Part shown: piece by piece, positions 8,421 through 17,741 of the stretch
Layout of the letters: the number at the start of each line of letters is the position of its first letter
How positions within the stretch are numbered: position 1 is the first letter of the stretch
Assembly: GCA_027531395.1 (NCBI GenBank)
Contig: JAPZRO010000006.1
Span: forward strand, 186,001-250,000
DNA from: Porphyrobacter sp.
Lineage (GTDB): Bacteria; Pseudomonadota; Alphaproteobacteria; Sphingomonadales; Sphingomonadaceae
Length of the DNA: 64,000 nucleotides
Direction of reading: 5' to 3'
Position numbers and translations under genes: made by a program
Notes under the pieces: model-generated
Database searches by the model: none
What the model was told of the DNA's origin: nothing
The model's input: the letters and a program-made list of their open reading frames with translations, nothing else

Positions 8421-9515
8421 TCAGTAGCTCAGGGTCGAAGTGACGGCCTGGCCGCCGCGGCGGGTGGCCTGACCCTGGGTGCGGAGCATGCCGCTCGCCG
8501 AGGCCTGCGGGCTGACCGGGATTTCCTCGGTCGCCTTGCCGCGGGTGACGCGGACGCTCGGGCCACGATAGACCGGCTGGCTATCGACCTTGGCCGACAC
8601 GCCGGGCGAGGGCGGGGTGTACTGCGTCGCACGGGGGCTTTCCTGTGCCGGCATGGTCTTGCGCTGGAAGCGCGAGACGTCGCCGCCGGTCACGAAGGTC
8701 GTGCCCTTGTCGATCGGACGGGCCATCGCCGCCTTGAGCAGACGCTCTTCCTGTTCCGGGGTGGCGTTGTCGGGGATGGTGATGTCGCCCGAAGCAATCG
8801 CACGCTCGAGTTCGGCATCGCTGTCCGCCAGCGAGCGCAGCGCGAGGCTGAGCGTGCCGATGGTCTGAGCGACGGCGACCTTCTCCGCGATCTTCGGCGT
8901 CACTTCGAGCGTGACGGTGCGGAACGCGGTGACGACGGTCTTGCCGTTCTCGTCGGTGGTGGTTTCGGTGGTCTGGTCGGTGGCGAGCACGCGCAGGTTG
9001 CGGATCACCGTTTCGGCGGTGCGCAGGTCCGGGCCGTCTTCGCCGCTGACTGTCTGGGTCAGGACGAGGTCGACGCGGTCACCCGGGAAGACGAAGCCGG
9101 CAACACCGGTCATCGCCGACACCGGCACCGTGATGGCCCGCATGCCCGGCCCAAGCGCCGCCGCCAGGAAGCCGCGGTCGCCCGGGCTCACCAGGGTGCC
9201 CTGGGTCACCGGCTCACCCGCAGTGATGGGGTAGCGCACGACGGTGCCGAGCAGCTTGTTCATATCGGCTTCGCCGTCAATGAAGTAGGCATCCTTCACC
9301 AGCTCCTTCGGCCAGGGCTGGAAGCCCAGGGCGTCGGCGGTGATGATCGTCCCGGCGGTCAGGGCGCGCTTGGCGACCAGAACGCGCGGGCCGGTGGGCT
9401 GCGCCGCTTCGGCTGAAGGGGCTCCGCCTCCGGCGAAGATGCTCCGTGCAGCAAAGGCCGTTCCGATCGCAATGATCAGAGCGCCGATCAGCAGAACCAG
9501 TTTCTTCCTATCCAT
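8421..9515 (-). CDS. cpaB: Pilus assembly protein CpaB (RcpC, SAF domain)
   Basis: A 364-residue protein with an N-terminal anchor helix (KLVLLIGALIIAIGTAFAA), a SAF domain (VLVAKRALTAGTIITADAL through RYPITAGEPVTQGTLV, about residues 45-110) and the RcpC domain (MRAITVPVSAMTGVAGFVFPGDRVDLVLT). CpaB/RcpC is a periplasmic accessory of the secretin that may bind peptidoglycan. The C-terminal 90 residues are low-complexity. It is the second gene of the operon. Confidence 0.93.
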   Translation of the reverse strand: MDRKKLVLLIGALIIAIGTAFAARSIFAGGGAPSAEAAQPTGPRVLVAKRALTAGTIITADALGFQPWPKELVKDAYFIDGEADMNKLLGTVVRYPITAGEPVTQGTLVSPGDRGFLAAALGPGMRAITVPVSAMTGVAGFVFPGDRVDLVLTQTVSGEDGPDLRTAETVIRNLRVLATDQTTETTTDENGKTVVTAFRTVTLEVTPKIAEKVAVAQTIGTLSLALRSLADSDAELERAIASGDITIPDNATPEQEERLLKAAMARPIDKGTTFVTGGDVSRFQRKTMPAQESPRATQYTPPSPGVSAKVDSQPVYRGPSVRVTRGKATEEIPVSPQASASGMLRTQGQATRRGGQAVTSTLSY

Positions 9516-9604
9516 GGCTGAAATAGCCCCCTCGTAATCGCCCTTGGTTGGTTAGCGGGCAGGTATGGTTTCGATGCGTAAGTCCCGACTGGTTAAAATC
9601 GAGT

Positions 9605-10096
9605 TCACGCCGGAACTGCCGCCATGGCGGCGGCAGGCAGATAATTGGCGGCGAGCACCCACAGGCCGCCGAAAGCGATGGCGACACCGTAAGGGATCGC
9701 CAGCTTTTCGCGTTGGCGGCGCATGACGTGCCAGAACCCCATGACGATGGTCAGCACGCCGCCGGCCAGCGCCATGATCACCAGCAGCTGCCCGAACACC
9801 TCGGGCCGCACCCAAAGCGCGAGCACGGTCAGCAGCTTGACGTCGCCGCCGCCCATCATCCTGAGTGCGAAAAGTCCGGCCAGGAGCACGAAGGCGGCCA
9901 GCGCCACGCCGAGCTGCATCGCCACGTCGGGCCACAGCGCCAGGCCGCTCGACCACCAGAACAGCGGCGCGCCCAATGCGATCGCAGCGTTCAGCCAGTT
10001 GTCGATCTGGCGACGACGAATGTCGGTGAAGGCCGCGAAGACCAGCGCGATTGCCAAGGCAATCAGCAGCCCGTAGTGAATGGTGGTCGTCAACAT
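9605..10096 (-). CDS. cpaA: Prepilin peptidase CpaA (TadV-like)
   Basis: A 163-residue A24-family membrane aspartyl protease. The two catalytic aspartates are visible in AAFTDIRRRQIDNWLN (first helix end) and in MMGGGDVKLLTVLAL (GxGD motif). It would cleave the leader of the Flp pilin and of pseudopilins. The ATG at 10096 follows GGGGGC and starts directly before the first helix; a longer frame to 10162 adds 22 non-membrane residues. It opens the minus-strand Tad operon, but no Flp pilin gene is seen beside it. Confidence 0.9.
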   Translation of the reverse strand: MLTTTIHYGLLIALAIALVFAAFTDIRRRQIDNWLNAAIALGAPLFWWSSGLALWPDVAMQLGVALAAFVLLAGLFALRMMGGGDVKLLTVLALWVRPEVFGQLLVIMALAGGVLTIVMGFWHVMRRQREKLAIPYGVAIAFGGLWVLAANYLPAAAMAAVPA

Positions 10097-10199
10097 CGTG
10101 CCCCCGAAGTTGCCGTGCGCAGGACGCGCCGCGGTGCTTCTTGGGGCCAGTGCTACAGGCACTTGCTTACCAAAAAGTAACCAAGCTCGGAGGCTCCAG

Positions 10200-11165
10200 A
10201 TTCACGACAATCGCGACACTGCGGCGATCGATCGCAGAGCCATTCCGCCGGCCGCGCGTGAAAGCCTCTGGCACGCGGCCGATGGCCATGGCTTGCGCCG
10301 GATCGACTGGCCTGGAGCGGCCGCTGCTCCGCGCGGTTCGATCCTGTTCCTGCCCGGGCGCGGCGATGCCTACGAGAAATACCTCGAAACGCTCGAGGAA
10401 TGGCATCGCGCCGGCTGGCGGGTGACTGCGGCCGACTGGCGCGGGCAGGCGGGCTCGGGGCGGCTCGGCAAGGATGCGGTGACCGGCCATGTAGAGGATT
10501 TCGCGATCTGGATCGACGACCTCGCTGCCCTGTGGGCCGACTGGGTGGCCGAAACGCCGGGGCCGCACGTGCTCGCGGCGCATTCGATGGGCGGGCATCT
10601 GGTGATGCGCGCGCTGGTCGAGCGGCGGGTCAGCCCTGATGCTGTGGTGCTGAGCGCACCGATGATCGGCGTGAACGGCCCGCCGCTGCCGCTGCCGGCG
10701 CTGCACGCGGTCGCGCGCCTGATGTGTGCGGTCGGCGATCCCTATCGGCAGGCGTGGAAGTGGAGCGAGAAGCCGGGCGAACTGCCTGCCGCGCGCGCCA
10801 CGCTGCTGACCCATGATCCCGACCGCTACGCCGACGAGCAATGGTGGCGCGATACCCGGCCCGAGCTGGTGATGGGCCCGGCGAGCTGGCGCTGGGTCGA
10901 GCGGGCCTATGCCTCCTCGCGCCTGATCGAGGCCCCCGGCGCGGTCGAGGCCGTGACGGTGCCGGTGCTGATCCTTTCCACCAGCGCCGACAAGCTGGTG
11001 AGCCACGCTGCGGCGCTGCGCACCGCGCATCGGCTGCCGCATGGCGAGATGCTGGCCTTCGGACCCGAGGCCGCACACGAGATCCTGCGCGAGGTCGATC
11101 CGGTGCGGGGCCGCGCGATGACCGCGATTGCGGAGTTTCTCGACCGGGTGGTGCCTGCGGCATGA
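10200..11165 (+). CDS. Alpha/beta hydrolase, lysophospholipase (PldB)-like
   Basis: An alpha/beta-hydrolase of about 321 residues. GSILFLPGRGDAYEKY is the oxyanion region, AAHSMGG the nucleophile elbow (GxSxG class, Ser), STSADKLV carries the acid and AAHEIL the histidine. It likely hydrolyses a lysophospholipid, monoglyceride or similar ester. The start is uncertain: the frame opens at an ATG (10080), but that segment overlaps the divergent cpaA start and looks unconserved. A perfect GGAGG (10189-10193) lies 6 bp before an in-frame ATT at 10200, and no ATG lies between 10080 and the conserved core. The stop overlaps the next gene (ATGA). Confidence 0.85.
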   Translation: MHDNRDTAAIDRRAIPPAARESLWHAADGHGLRRIDWPGAAAAPRGSILFLPGRGDAYEKYLETLEEWHRAGWRVTAADWRGQAGSGRLGKDAVTGHVEDFAIWIDDLAALWADWVAETPGPHVLAAHSMGGHLVMRALVERRVSPDAVVLSAPMIGVNGPPLPLPALHAVARLMCAVGDPYRQAWKWSEKPGELPAARATLLTHDPDRYADEQWWRDTRPELVMGPASWRWVERAYASSRLIEAPGAVEAVTVPVLILSTSADKLVSHAAALRTAHRLPHGEMLAFGPEAAHEILREVDPVRGRAMTAIAEFLDRVVPAA

Positions 11166-12280
11166 ACGGCAAGATCTGGGATTTCGCCGTCATCGGGGCC
11201 GGGATGGCGGGCGCGAGCATCGCCGCCGAACTCGCGCCCCATGCCAGCGTGCTGCTGCTCGAGGCCGAGGATACGCCGGGCTACCATGCCACGGGGCGCT
11301 CGGCGGCGTTCTGGGACGAATGCTATGGCGGCCCGGGCGTGGTGCCGCTGACCCTCGCTTCAGGGCCGTACCTGCAAGCGCACGGCTTTCTCACCACCCG
11401 CGGCGCGCTCCACCTCGCGCGGGCCGAGGACAGCGCCGCGCTCGAGGACTTCTTTGCGACCTTTGCCGGAACCGGGGTGACGATCGAACGGCTCGATCGC
11501 GCCGCTATCGAACAGCGCGTGCCGGGTCTTCGCCCCGAATGGTGTGCGGCGATCCACGAACCGGCCTGCGCGGATATCGATGTGGCAGCGCTGCACCAGC
11601 ACTACCTCGCCGCCGCGCGCCGAGAGGGTGGGGAGGTCGTGTGCCGCGCAAGGGTCGAACGGCTGGAGCGCAGGGCCGAGGGCTGGCGCATCGTGACCGC
11701 GGCGGGCGGGGAGTATCGCGCCGCGCGCATCGTCAATGCTGCCGGGGCCTGGGCCGATTCGGTGGCGACACTGGCGGGGATCGCCCCGCTCGGCATCCGG
11801 CCCTACCGCCGCACCGTGGTGCAGCTGCGGGTCGATCCGCCAGCACCTACCGATCTGCCGCTGGTGCTCGACATCAATGGCGGGTTCTATTTCAAGCCCG
11901 ATGGCGGGCGCCTGTGGCTCAGCCCGCATGACGAGACGCCCGACGAGCCCGGCGATACCGCGCCCGAGGAGCTCGACGTCGCCATCGCCATCGACCGCTT
12001 CGAGCAGACGACCGACTGGCGCATTGCCGCGCTCGAACGGCGCTGGGCGGGCCTCAGGAGCTTCGCCCCTGACCGCTTGCCGGTCTACGGCCCCGATCTG
12101 GCCGACAGCAGCTTCTTCTGGTTTGCAGGTCAGGGCGGCTTCGGCATCCAGACCGCTCCGGCCGCCGCGCGGCTCGGTTCGCAGATCGCGCTCGGGCTCG
12201 GCCCGGACGCGATGACACGGGGCATCGACCCTGCCGTCTATGCACCCGCGCGCTTTGCGACAGCGCTACAATCGGCCTAG
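11162..12280 (+). CDS. FAD-dependent oxidoreductase, D-arginine dehydrogenase (DauA)-like
   Basis: A 372-residue DAO-family flavoprotein. The N-terminal dinucleotide motif AVIGAGMAGASIAAEL (about residues 8-23) is followed by GYHATGRSAA, the FAD-binding segment typical of DauA-type enzymes. ADIDVAALHQHYL, IVNAAGAWADSVA and a C-terminal FWFAGQGGFGIQTAPA complete the pattern. From family knowledge it would oxidatively deaminate a D-amino acid and pass electrons to a quinone. Its ATG overlaps the hydrolase stop, so the pair is translationally coupled. Confidence 0.88.
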   Translation: MNGKIWDFAVIGAGMAGASIAAELAPHASVLLLEAEDTPGYHATGRSAAFWDECYGGPGVVPLTLASGPYLQAHGFLTTRGALHLARAEDSAALEDFFATFAGTGVTIERLDRAAIEQRVPGLRPEWCAAIHEPACADIDVAALHQHYLAAARREGGEVVCRARVERLERRAEGWRIVTAAGGEYRAARIVNAAGAWADSVATLAGIAPLGIRPYRRTVVQLRVDPPAPTDLPLVLDINGGFYFKPDGGRLWLSPHDETPDEPGDTAPEELDVAIAIDRFEQTTDWRIAALERRWAGLRSFAPDRLPVYGPDLADSSFFWFAGQGGFGIQTAPAAARLGSQIALGLGPDAMTRGIDPAVYAPARFATALQSA

Positions 12281-12342
12281 GCAAGGGCGCACCCTTCTGG
12301 CATTTCCCCGATGTGGATTAACCACTTCAGGAGGGAAGAGCG

Positions 12343-12519
12343 ATGGCGCACAAGTTCGAGATCTACAAGGACAAGGCCGGCGAGTACCGGGTGCGGTTCA
12401 AGTACAATTCGGAAGTGATGTTCTCGACCGAAGGCTATGCCACCAAGGCGAGCGCGCAGAACGCGATCGACTCGATCAAGAAGAACGGCCCCGACGCTGA
12501 GGTCGAAGACAACAGCTGA
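12343..12519 (+). CDS. Small YegP-like protein (DUF1508)
   Basis: A 58-residue protein beginning MAHKFEIYKDKAGEYRVRFK. It has a CAGGAGGGA ribosome site. The FEIYKDKAGEYRVRFKYNSEVMFSTEGY pattern and the ASAQNAIDSIKKN end fit one DUF1508/YegP repeat, a small beta-beta-alpha unit; many members carry two repeats, this one carries one. Its biochemical role is not known. It ends 21 bp before the convergent rnhA stop. Confidence 0.85.
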   Translation: MAHKFEIYKDKAGEYRVRFKYNSEVMFSTEGYATKASAQNAIDSIKKNGPDAEVEDNS

Positions 12520-12540
12520 TTATGACGGAATCGGCGGGGG

Positions 12541-12987
12541 TCAGGCTTCCCCCGCCGCGATCCGCGCCGCTTCGGCGCTTGCCAGCGCGTCGGCGCGTTC
12601 GTTTTCGGGGTGGCCGGAATGGCCCTTGACCCATTCCCATCGGACCTTGTGAGGGCGCACTGCGGCAATCAACTCGCGCCATAGGTCCTCGTTGGCGACC
12701 GGCTTTTTCGCCGCATTCACCCATCCGCGCTTCTGCCAGCCGAAGATCCACTGGGTCATGCCGTCGATGACGTAGCGGCTGTCGGTGTGGACCGTCACTG
12801 CGCAGGGCTCCTTCAGCGCGACGAGACCGCGCAACACTGCGGTCATCTCCATGCGGTTGTTGGTGGTGTCCGGTTCGCCGCCGGTCAGTTCCTTCTCGTG
12901 CCCGCCCATGCGCAGGATCGCGGCCCAGCCGCCGGGGCCGGGATTGCGCTTGCACGCGCCGTCGGTGAAGATGTCGACCTGTTTCAT
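12541..12987 (-). CDS. rnhA: Ribonuclease HI
   Basis: A 148-residue RNase HI that cleaves the RNA strand of RNA-DNA hybrids. The catalytic DEDD residues are visible: FTDGAC (first Asp), NRMEMTA (Glu), HTDSRYV (Asp) and NERADALA (last Asp). [11 protein letters not shown] and WVKGHSGH are standard. Length is normal. It is the last gene of an ispH-thrB-rnhA minus-strand unit with a 26-bp gap after thrB. Confidence 0.95.
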   Translation of the reverse strand: MKQVDIFTDGACKRNPGPGGWAAILRMGGHEKELTGGEPDTTNNRMEMTAVLRGLVALKEPCAVTVHTDSRYVIDGMTQWIFGWQKRGWVNAAKKPVANEDLWRELIAAVRPHKVRWEWVKGHSGHPENERADALASAEAARIAAGEA

Positions 12988-13013
12988 CGGCCCGGCCCTA
13001 GGCTGCCGGAGCC

Positions 13014-13985
13014 TCAGCCCGCAAGCAGGCCCGCGCCGCTTTCATCGTAAAACTGCCAGCGCCGCGCGAATTGCATCGGGTCCTTGCGGGTGACGAGCGC
13101 ATCGTCGGGGGTTTCCAGCCAGTCCTCGGCGCGCGAGGCGACGAAGCGCAAGGCGGCGCCTTTGGCGACGGCCGGGAACAGCGCGCGCTCTTCCGGCTCG
13201 AGCCGCCGGACGCTCTGGTAGCCTTCGAACAAGGCCGCGCCGCAATCCGCGCGGTAGGCATTTTCGCTATCGAAACACCACGCCGCGTGGGTCACCGCCA
13301 GATCGAGCACCATCGCACCCGTGCAGGCGAAGTAGAAATCGATCAGGCCGGTCACCCGGTCGCCGAGCATCAGCACATTGTCGGGGAACAGATCGGTGTG
13401 GGTCTGCGATTGCGGCAGCGCCGACAGATCGAGCGCGGCGGCCGCGTGGGCGTGATCCAGCATTGCGGGCAGATCGGGATCGATGGTCGCCAGCCGCTCT
13501 GCCCCGCAGTTATCGAGGATCGCTGCGCTGGCGGCAAAATCCATCGCATTGGCGCGCGTCAGCGGAAAGTCGCGGGCGGCGAGATGCAGTTCGGCCAGCA
13601 CCGCGCCCACCGCGCGCGCCTGTTGCGGTGTCGGACGGGTGGGGGACACGCCGGGCAGAAACTCGATCAGCGCCGCGGCCTTGCCCTGCTCCATCCGGAA
13701 CGAGGCACCGCTGCGGTCATGCATGGTGCGCGGCACCGGACAGCCCTTCGCGGCGAGATGATCGAGCAGATCGAGGAAATAGGGCAGGTCGGCATAGTCG
13801 ATCCGCCGCTCGTAGAGCGTCAGGATGAAGCGCGTGCCGCTGCTGCCGCTGCCGGTCGTCTCCACCAGCCAGTTGGAGTTCGACACGCCTTCCGCGATGC
13901 CCTTGGCCGAAACCAGCTCGCCGACGTCATATTGCGCGATCAGCCGGGCGAGATCCTCGGCGCCGAGGTGGGTATAGACCGCCAT
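13014..13985 (-). CDS. thrB: Homoserine kinase (ThrB type II, APH fold)
   Basis: A 323-residue kinase of the aminoglycoside-phosphotransferase fold, the alphaproteobacterial homoserine kinase type, unrelated to the E. coli GHMP enzyme. [11 protein letters not shown] is the nucleotide loop, [11 protein letters not shown] the catalytic Brenner-type motif, and [11 protein letters not shown] the metal-binding DFG-like motif. It phosphorylates homoserine in threonine synthesis. It sits between ispH (19-bp gap) and rnhA. Confidence 0.92.
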   Translation of the reverse strand: MAVYTHLGAEDLARLIAQYDVGELVSAKGIAEGVSNSNWLVETTGSGSSGTRFILTLYERRIDYADLPYFLDLLDHLAAKGCPVPRTMHDRSGASFRMEQGKAAALIEFLPGVSPTRPTPQQARAVGAVLAELHLAARDFPLTRANAMDFAASAAILDNCGAERLATIDPDLPAMLDHAHAAAALDLSALPQSQTHTDLFPDNVLMLGDRVTGLIDFYFACTGAMVLDLAVTHAAWCFDSENAYRADCGAALFEGYQSVRRLEPEERALFPAVAKGAALRFVASRAEDWLETPDDALVTRKDPMQFARRWQFYDESGAGLLAG

Positions 13986-14004
13986 GTTCGCCCCGCCTTC
14001 CGGC

Positions 14005-14997
14005 CTATTCGGTCAGCTGGCGCGGCAGCTTGAACACCATCTTTTCGACCGTTGCGGTGATTTCCTTCTCGCGGATGGTGCGTTGCTCGGCGAGCGCGGC
14101 GACGACTTCGCGGACGAGGATTTCCGGGGCCGAGGCGCCTGCGGTGAGACCCAGCGTCTCGACGCCTTCGAGCCAGCTGAAGTCGATCTCCGACGCGCGC
14201 TGGATCAGCTTGGCGGGCGTGCCGAGCCGTTCCGAAACTTCCACCAGTCGCAGCGAATTCGACGAATTGGGTGCGCCGATCACCAGCACCAGATCGCAGT
14301 CATGCGCCAGTTCCTTGACCGCGGCCTGCCGGTTCGATGTGGCGTAGCAGATATCCTCGGCCCGCGGGCCGGAGATGTTGGGATAACGCCATTCGAGCGC
14401 CTGGATCACCTCGCGCGTGTCGTCCACCGACAGCGTGGTTTGGGTCAGATAGGCCAGCTCCTCGTCGGCGTCGAACGGCAGCTTGTCGACGTCTTCTATC
14501 GTTTCCACCAGCGTCATCTGGCCCGGCGGGACCTGTCCCATGGTGCCGATCACCTCCGGGTGGCCTTCATGGCCGATGAAGATGATGTGGCGGCCTTTTT
14601 CGATCTGGCGTTCGGCCTGGCGGTGGATCTTGCTGACGAGCGGACATGTGGCATCGACATAGAGCAGCTGGCGGCGCTTGGCCTCGGCCGGGACCGACTT
14701 GGGCACCCCGTGGGCGCTGAACACCACCGGGGCATCGTCGGGCACTTCGTCGAGTTCCTTGACGAAGATCGCGCCCTTGGCCTTCAGACCTTCGACCACA
14801 TATTTGTTGTGGACGATCTCGTGGCGGACATAGACCGGGCGGCCATAGCGTTCGAGCGCCTTCTCGACGATCTCGATCGCCCGGTCGACCCCGGCGCAGA
14901 ACCCGCGCGGGGCGGCGATCAGGAGGTTGAGCGGCGGGCGGGCGGAGACCGAGTCGTCGCCAGCGGCGGCATCGGTTGCGGGAAAGGGCGCGTTCAT
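14005..14997 (-). CDS. ispH: 4-hydroxy-3-methylbut-2-enyl diphosphate reductase
   Basis: A 330-residue IspH, the last enzyme of the MEP isoprenoid pathway, making IPP and DMAPP with a [4Fe-4S] cluster. The three cluster cysteines are in [24 protein letters not shown] and [11 protein letters not shown]. Also seen are [10 protein letters not shown], the [10 protein letters not shown] loop and [13 protein letters not shown]. The N-terminus has about 25 extra residues before the family core. First gene of the ispH-thrB-rnhA unit. Confidence 0.96.
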   Translation of the reverse strand: MNAPFPATDAAAGDDSVSARPPLNLLIAAPRGFCAGVDRAIEIVEKALERYGRPVYVRHEIVHNKYVVEGLKAKGAIFVKELDEVPDDAPVVFSAHGVPKSVPAEAKRRQLLYVDATCPLVSKIHRQAERQIEKGRHIIFIGHEGHPEVIGTMGQVPPGQMTLVETIEDVDKLPFDADEELAYLTQTTLSVDDTREVIQALEWRYPNISGPRAEDICYATSNRQAAVKELAHDCDLVLVIGAPNSSNSLRLVEVSERLGTPAKLIQRASEIDFSWLEGVETLGLTAGASAPEILVREVVAALAEQRTIREKEITATVEKMVFKLPRQLTE

Positions 14998-15090
14998 GAA
15001 GACCTCTCTAGCGCTTTGCGCTGCGTCTCGCTAGGGCGTGCTTATGCGCTCGTTGCGCAGTTGGATCCGGTTTTTCTAGGACGGCCCTTG

Positions 15091-15741
15091 ATGATGTTTC
15101 GCACCCGCGCCCTTCCTGTCCTTGCCGCGACGGCCGCACTGGCCGCCTGCGCCGGCGAAGGCGAACTGGTTCTCGATCAGGGTGTCGGCATCACCTCGGT
15201 GCTGAGCACCTGTCCGGCGGTCGGCATTCCCGACTACACCGGCGACATCACCACCTTCCGCTCCGGCGCGGATCGCAGCATGGCGAGCCTCGATGTCAGC
15301 GCGGCGATGACCAATCTGCGCACCGTTTGCAACGACACCGGCGAGAAGGTCTACAGCGAGGCGACGTTCGACGTGCACGCCCGCCGGACCGACACCCGCG
15401 GGGCGCGCACGGTGACGCTGCCCTACTTCGTCACGGTTTTGCGTGGCGGCAGTGCGGTGGTCAGCAAGCGCGTGGGCCAGGTCACCCTGACCTTCGCCGA
15501 CGGTCAGGAGCGCGCGGTGGGGACGGCGAAGGTCGGCTCCTTCGTCAACCGCGCCGATGCTGCACTGCCCGAGGATATCCGCGAGAAGATCACCCGCCGA
15601 CGACGCGCCGGCGAAGTCGACGCGGCGCTCGATCCGCTGGCCGATCCCGAAGTGAAGGCGGCGATTGCCCGCACCCGCTTCGAAATGCTGGTCGGCTTCC
15701 AGCTGACCGAGGAACAGCTGGCGTATAACGTCACGCGCTGA
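15091..15741 (+). CDS. Hypothetical lipoprotein
   Basis: A 216-residue protein with a lipoprotein signal (MMFRTRALPVLAATAALAACAGEG, lipobox LAAC). The mature part carries TCPAVGIPDYTGDITTF, a region of likely beta-strands with basic TDTRGARTVTLPYFV, and a charged C-terminal helix. I know similar lipoproteins from sphingomonads only as uncharacterised. The start was set at the first of two tandem ATGs, 9 bp after AGGA. It is transcribed divergently from ispH. Confidence 0.85.
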   Translation: MMFRTRALPVLAATAALAACAGEGELVLDQGVGITSVLSTCPAVGIPDYTGDITTFRSGADRSMASLDVSAAMTNLRTVCNDTGEKVYSEATFDVHARRTDTRGARTVTLPYFVTVLRGGSAVVSKRVGQVTLTFADGQERAVGTAKVGSFVNRADAALPEDIREKITRRRRAGEVDAALDPLADPEVKAAIARTRFEMLVGFQLTEEQLAYNVTR

Positions 15742-15749
15742 TTAGGTTG

Positions 15750-15913
15750 CGAAGGCGCCTCCGCGCCTTCGTCCTCGGTGCTGATCCTTCGCTTCGCTCC
15801 GGGCACCTGCGGCTCGGCCGCGTGACCTCGCGACGCCACTGGCGTCGAACCAGTGGCATACGCCAAGTTGCTTTTGGTGTTCCCTTCCTCCCCGTCCCGG
15901 GCTTGACCCGGGA
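15750..15913. repeat. Composite palindromic intergenic repeat before argS
   Basis: Three inverted repeats fill this gap: CGAAGGCGC/GCGCCTTCG with a 4-nt loop (15750-15771, 8 bp after the lipoprotein stop and possibly its terminator), the short CGACGCCA-c-TGGCGTCG palindrome near 15832-15848, and TCCCGGG-CTTGA-CCCGGGA (15895-15913). The last recurs with flanking sequence at 48038-48056. The composition suggests a REP/ERIC-type dispersed element rather than a gene. Confidence 0.65.
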
Positions 15914-15967
15914 CCCAGCTTCCTATTTTGCACGCGCGATACGCCGCGCACACCGCACGAGAACCCG

Positions 15968-17716
15968 ATGACCAAGCCCAAGACCCTCTATGCCGCCTAT
16001 GCGGCGCTGATCGAAACCGTGCTGACCGATCTGGTTGGCGAGGGCGTGCTGCCTGCGGGCACCTCCTTCGCCAACGTCACGCTCGAGCCGCCGCGCGATG
16101 CTTCTCATGGCGATCTGGCGACCAACGCCGCGATGGTGCTGGCCAAGGGCGCGGGGATGAACCCGCGCGCGCTGGCCGAGTCGATCACTGCCAAGCTCGC
16201 CGCACATCCGACGATCACCAGCGCCGAAATCGCCGGCCCGGGCTTCATCAACCTGCGCCTTGCTCCGCAGGCGTGGCTGGACGAACTTGCCGCCATCGCG
16301 CAGTTGGGTTCCGATTACGGCCGCTCGGACATGGGCGGGGGCCGGGTGGTCAACGTCGAATATGTCTCGGCCAACCCCACCGGTCCGATGCACATGGGCC
16401 ATTGCCGCGGCGCGGTGGTGGGCGATGCGCTGGCAGGATTGCTGGAGTTTGCGGGCCACAAGGTCATCAAGGAATACTACGTCAACGACGCGGGCGCGCA
16501 GGTCGATGTGCTCGCCCGCTCGGTCCACATGCGCTACCGCGAGGCCCTGGGGGAGGAAATCACCATCCCCGAAGGTCTCTATCCGGGCGACTATCTGGTG
16601 CCGGTCGGCCAGCAGCTTGCCGCCGAGTTCGGCGATACCTACGCCGCCGCGCCGGAAGGCGACTGGCTGATCCTGTTCCGCACCCGCGCGGTCGCGGCGA
16701 TGATGGACATGATCCGCGCTGACCTCGCCACCTTGGGCATCAAGCACGACCTGTTCTCCTCTGAGGCCGATTTGCAGGCCTCAGGCAAGGTCGATGCGGC
16801 GGAGGCGTGGCTGCGCGAACACGACCTTGTCTATAACGGCGTCCTCGAAGCCCCCAAGGGCAAGGCCCCGCCCGAAGATTGGGAGCCGGTCTCGCTGCCG
16901 CTGTTCCGCTCGACCAGGTTCGGGGACGACCAGGATCGCCCGATCAAGAAGTCGAACGGGGCATGGACCTATTTCGGCGCGGACCTTGCCTACCACTTCC
17001 AGAAGGCGCAGACCGCGGATGCGCTGGTCGATATCTGGGGCGCGGACCATGCGGGCACGGTGAAGCGGATCAAGGCCGCTGTCGCCGCATTGACCAGTGC
17101 CGACGGGGCAAGCCCCAAGCCGTTCGAGGTCAAGCTCGTCCAGATGGTGCAGCTGATGAAGGGCGGCCAGCCGTTCAAGATGTCGAAGCGCGCGGGCAAT
17201 TTCGTGACGCTCGCCGACGTGGTCGACATGGTCGGCAAGGACGTGGTGCGCTTCACCATGCTCACCCGCAAGCCCGATGCGCAGATGGATTTCGACTTCG
17301 ACAAGGTGGTCGAGGCCTCGAAGGACAATCCGGTGTTCTATGTGCAATACGCCCATGCCCGGATACGCTCGACGCTGCGCAAGGCGGCCGAGGCGGGCTT
17401 TGCCCCGTCCGATGCCAATCTCGACCGGCTCGGCACCGAGGAGCTGGCGCTGGTCGCTCGCGCCGCGCAGTTCCCGCGCGAGATCGAGGCGGCGGCCCGT
17501 GCGCGCGAGCCGCACAGGATCGCCTTCTACCTCTACGATCTTGCCGCCGACCTCCATTCCTACTGGAATCTCGGTAATGACCGTCCGGAAAAGCGCTTCA
17601 TCGTGGAACAGGATGGAGAGCTGACTGCGGCAAGGCTTTTCCTTGGCCAAGCAATCGGGCAAGTGATCCGCGGCGGTCTCGGCGTGCTTGGCGTCGAGGC
17701 GGTCGAAAGCATGTGA
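15968..17716 (+). CDS. argS: Arginyl-tRNA synthetase
   Basis: A 582-residue class I synthetase that charges tRNA-Arg. The N-terminal additional domain includes DASHGDLATNAAM and GPGFINLRL. The HIGH-type signature is HMGH within VSANPTGPMHMGHCRGAVVGD, and the KMSK-type signature is KMSKRAGNFVTL. The anticodon-binding helical domain forms the C-terminus. It heads an argS-SPOR-nagZ-scpAB-tatABC run, which is a conserved order in alphaproteobacteria. Confidence 0.97.
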   Translation: MTKPKTLYAAYAALIETVLTDLVGEGVLPAGTSFANVTLEPPRDASHGDLATNAAMVLAKGAGMNPRALAESITAKLAAHPTITSAEIAGPGFINLRLAPQAWLDELAAIAQLGSDYGRSDMGGGRVVNVEYVSANPTGPMHMGHCRGAVVGDALAGLLEFAGHKVIKEYYVNDAGAQVDVLARSVHMRYREALGEEITIPEGLYPGDYLVPVGQQLAAEFGDTYAAAPEGDWLILFRTRAVAAMMDMIRADLATLGIKHDLFSSEADLQASGKVDAAEAWLREHDLVYNGVLEAPKGKAPPEDWEPVSLPLFRSTRFGDDQDRPIKKSNGAWTYFGADLAYHFQKAQTADALVDIWGADHAGTVKRIKAAVAALTSADGASPKPFEVKLVQMVQLMKGGQPFKMSKRAGNFVTLADVVDMVGKDVVRFTMLTRKPDAQMDFDFDKVVEASKDNPVFYVQYAHARIRSTLRKAAEAGFAPSDANLDRLGTEELALVARAAQFPREIEAAARAREPHRIAFYLYDLAADLHSYWNLGNDRPEKRFIVEQDGELTAARLFLGQAIGQVIRGGLGVLGVEAVESM

Positions 17717-17741
17717 GGGCCGGGGGGCACGAGGTTTCACC

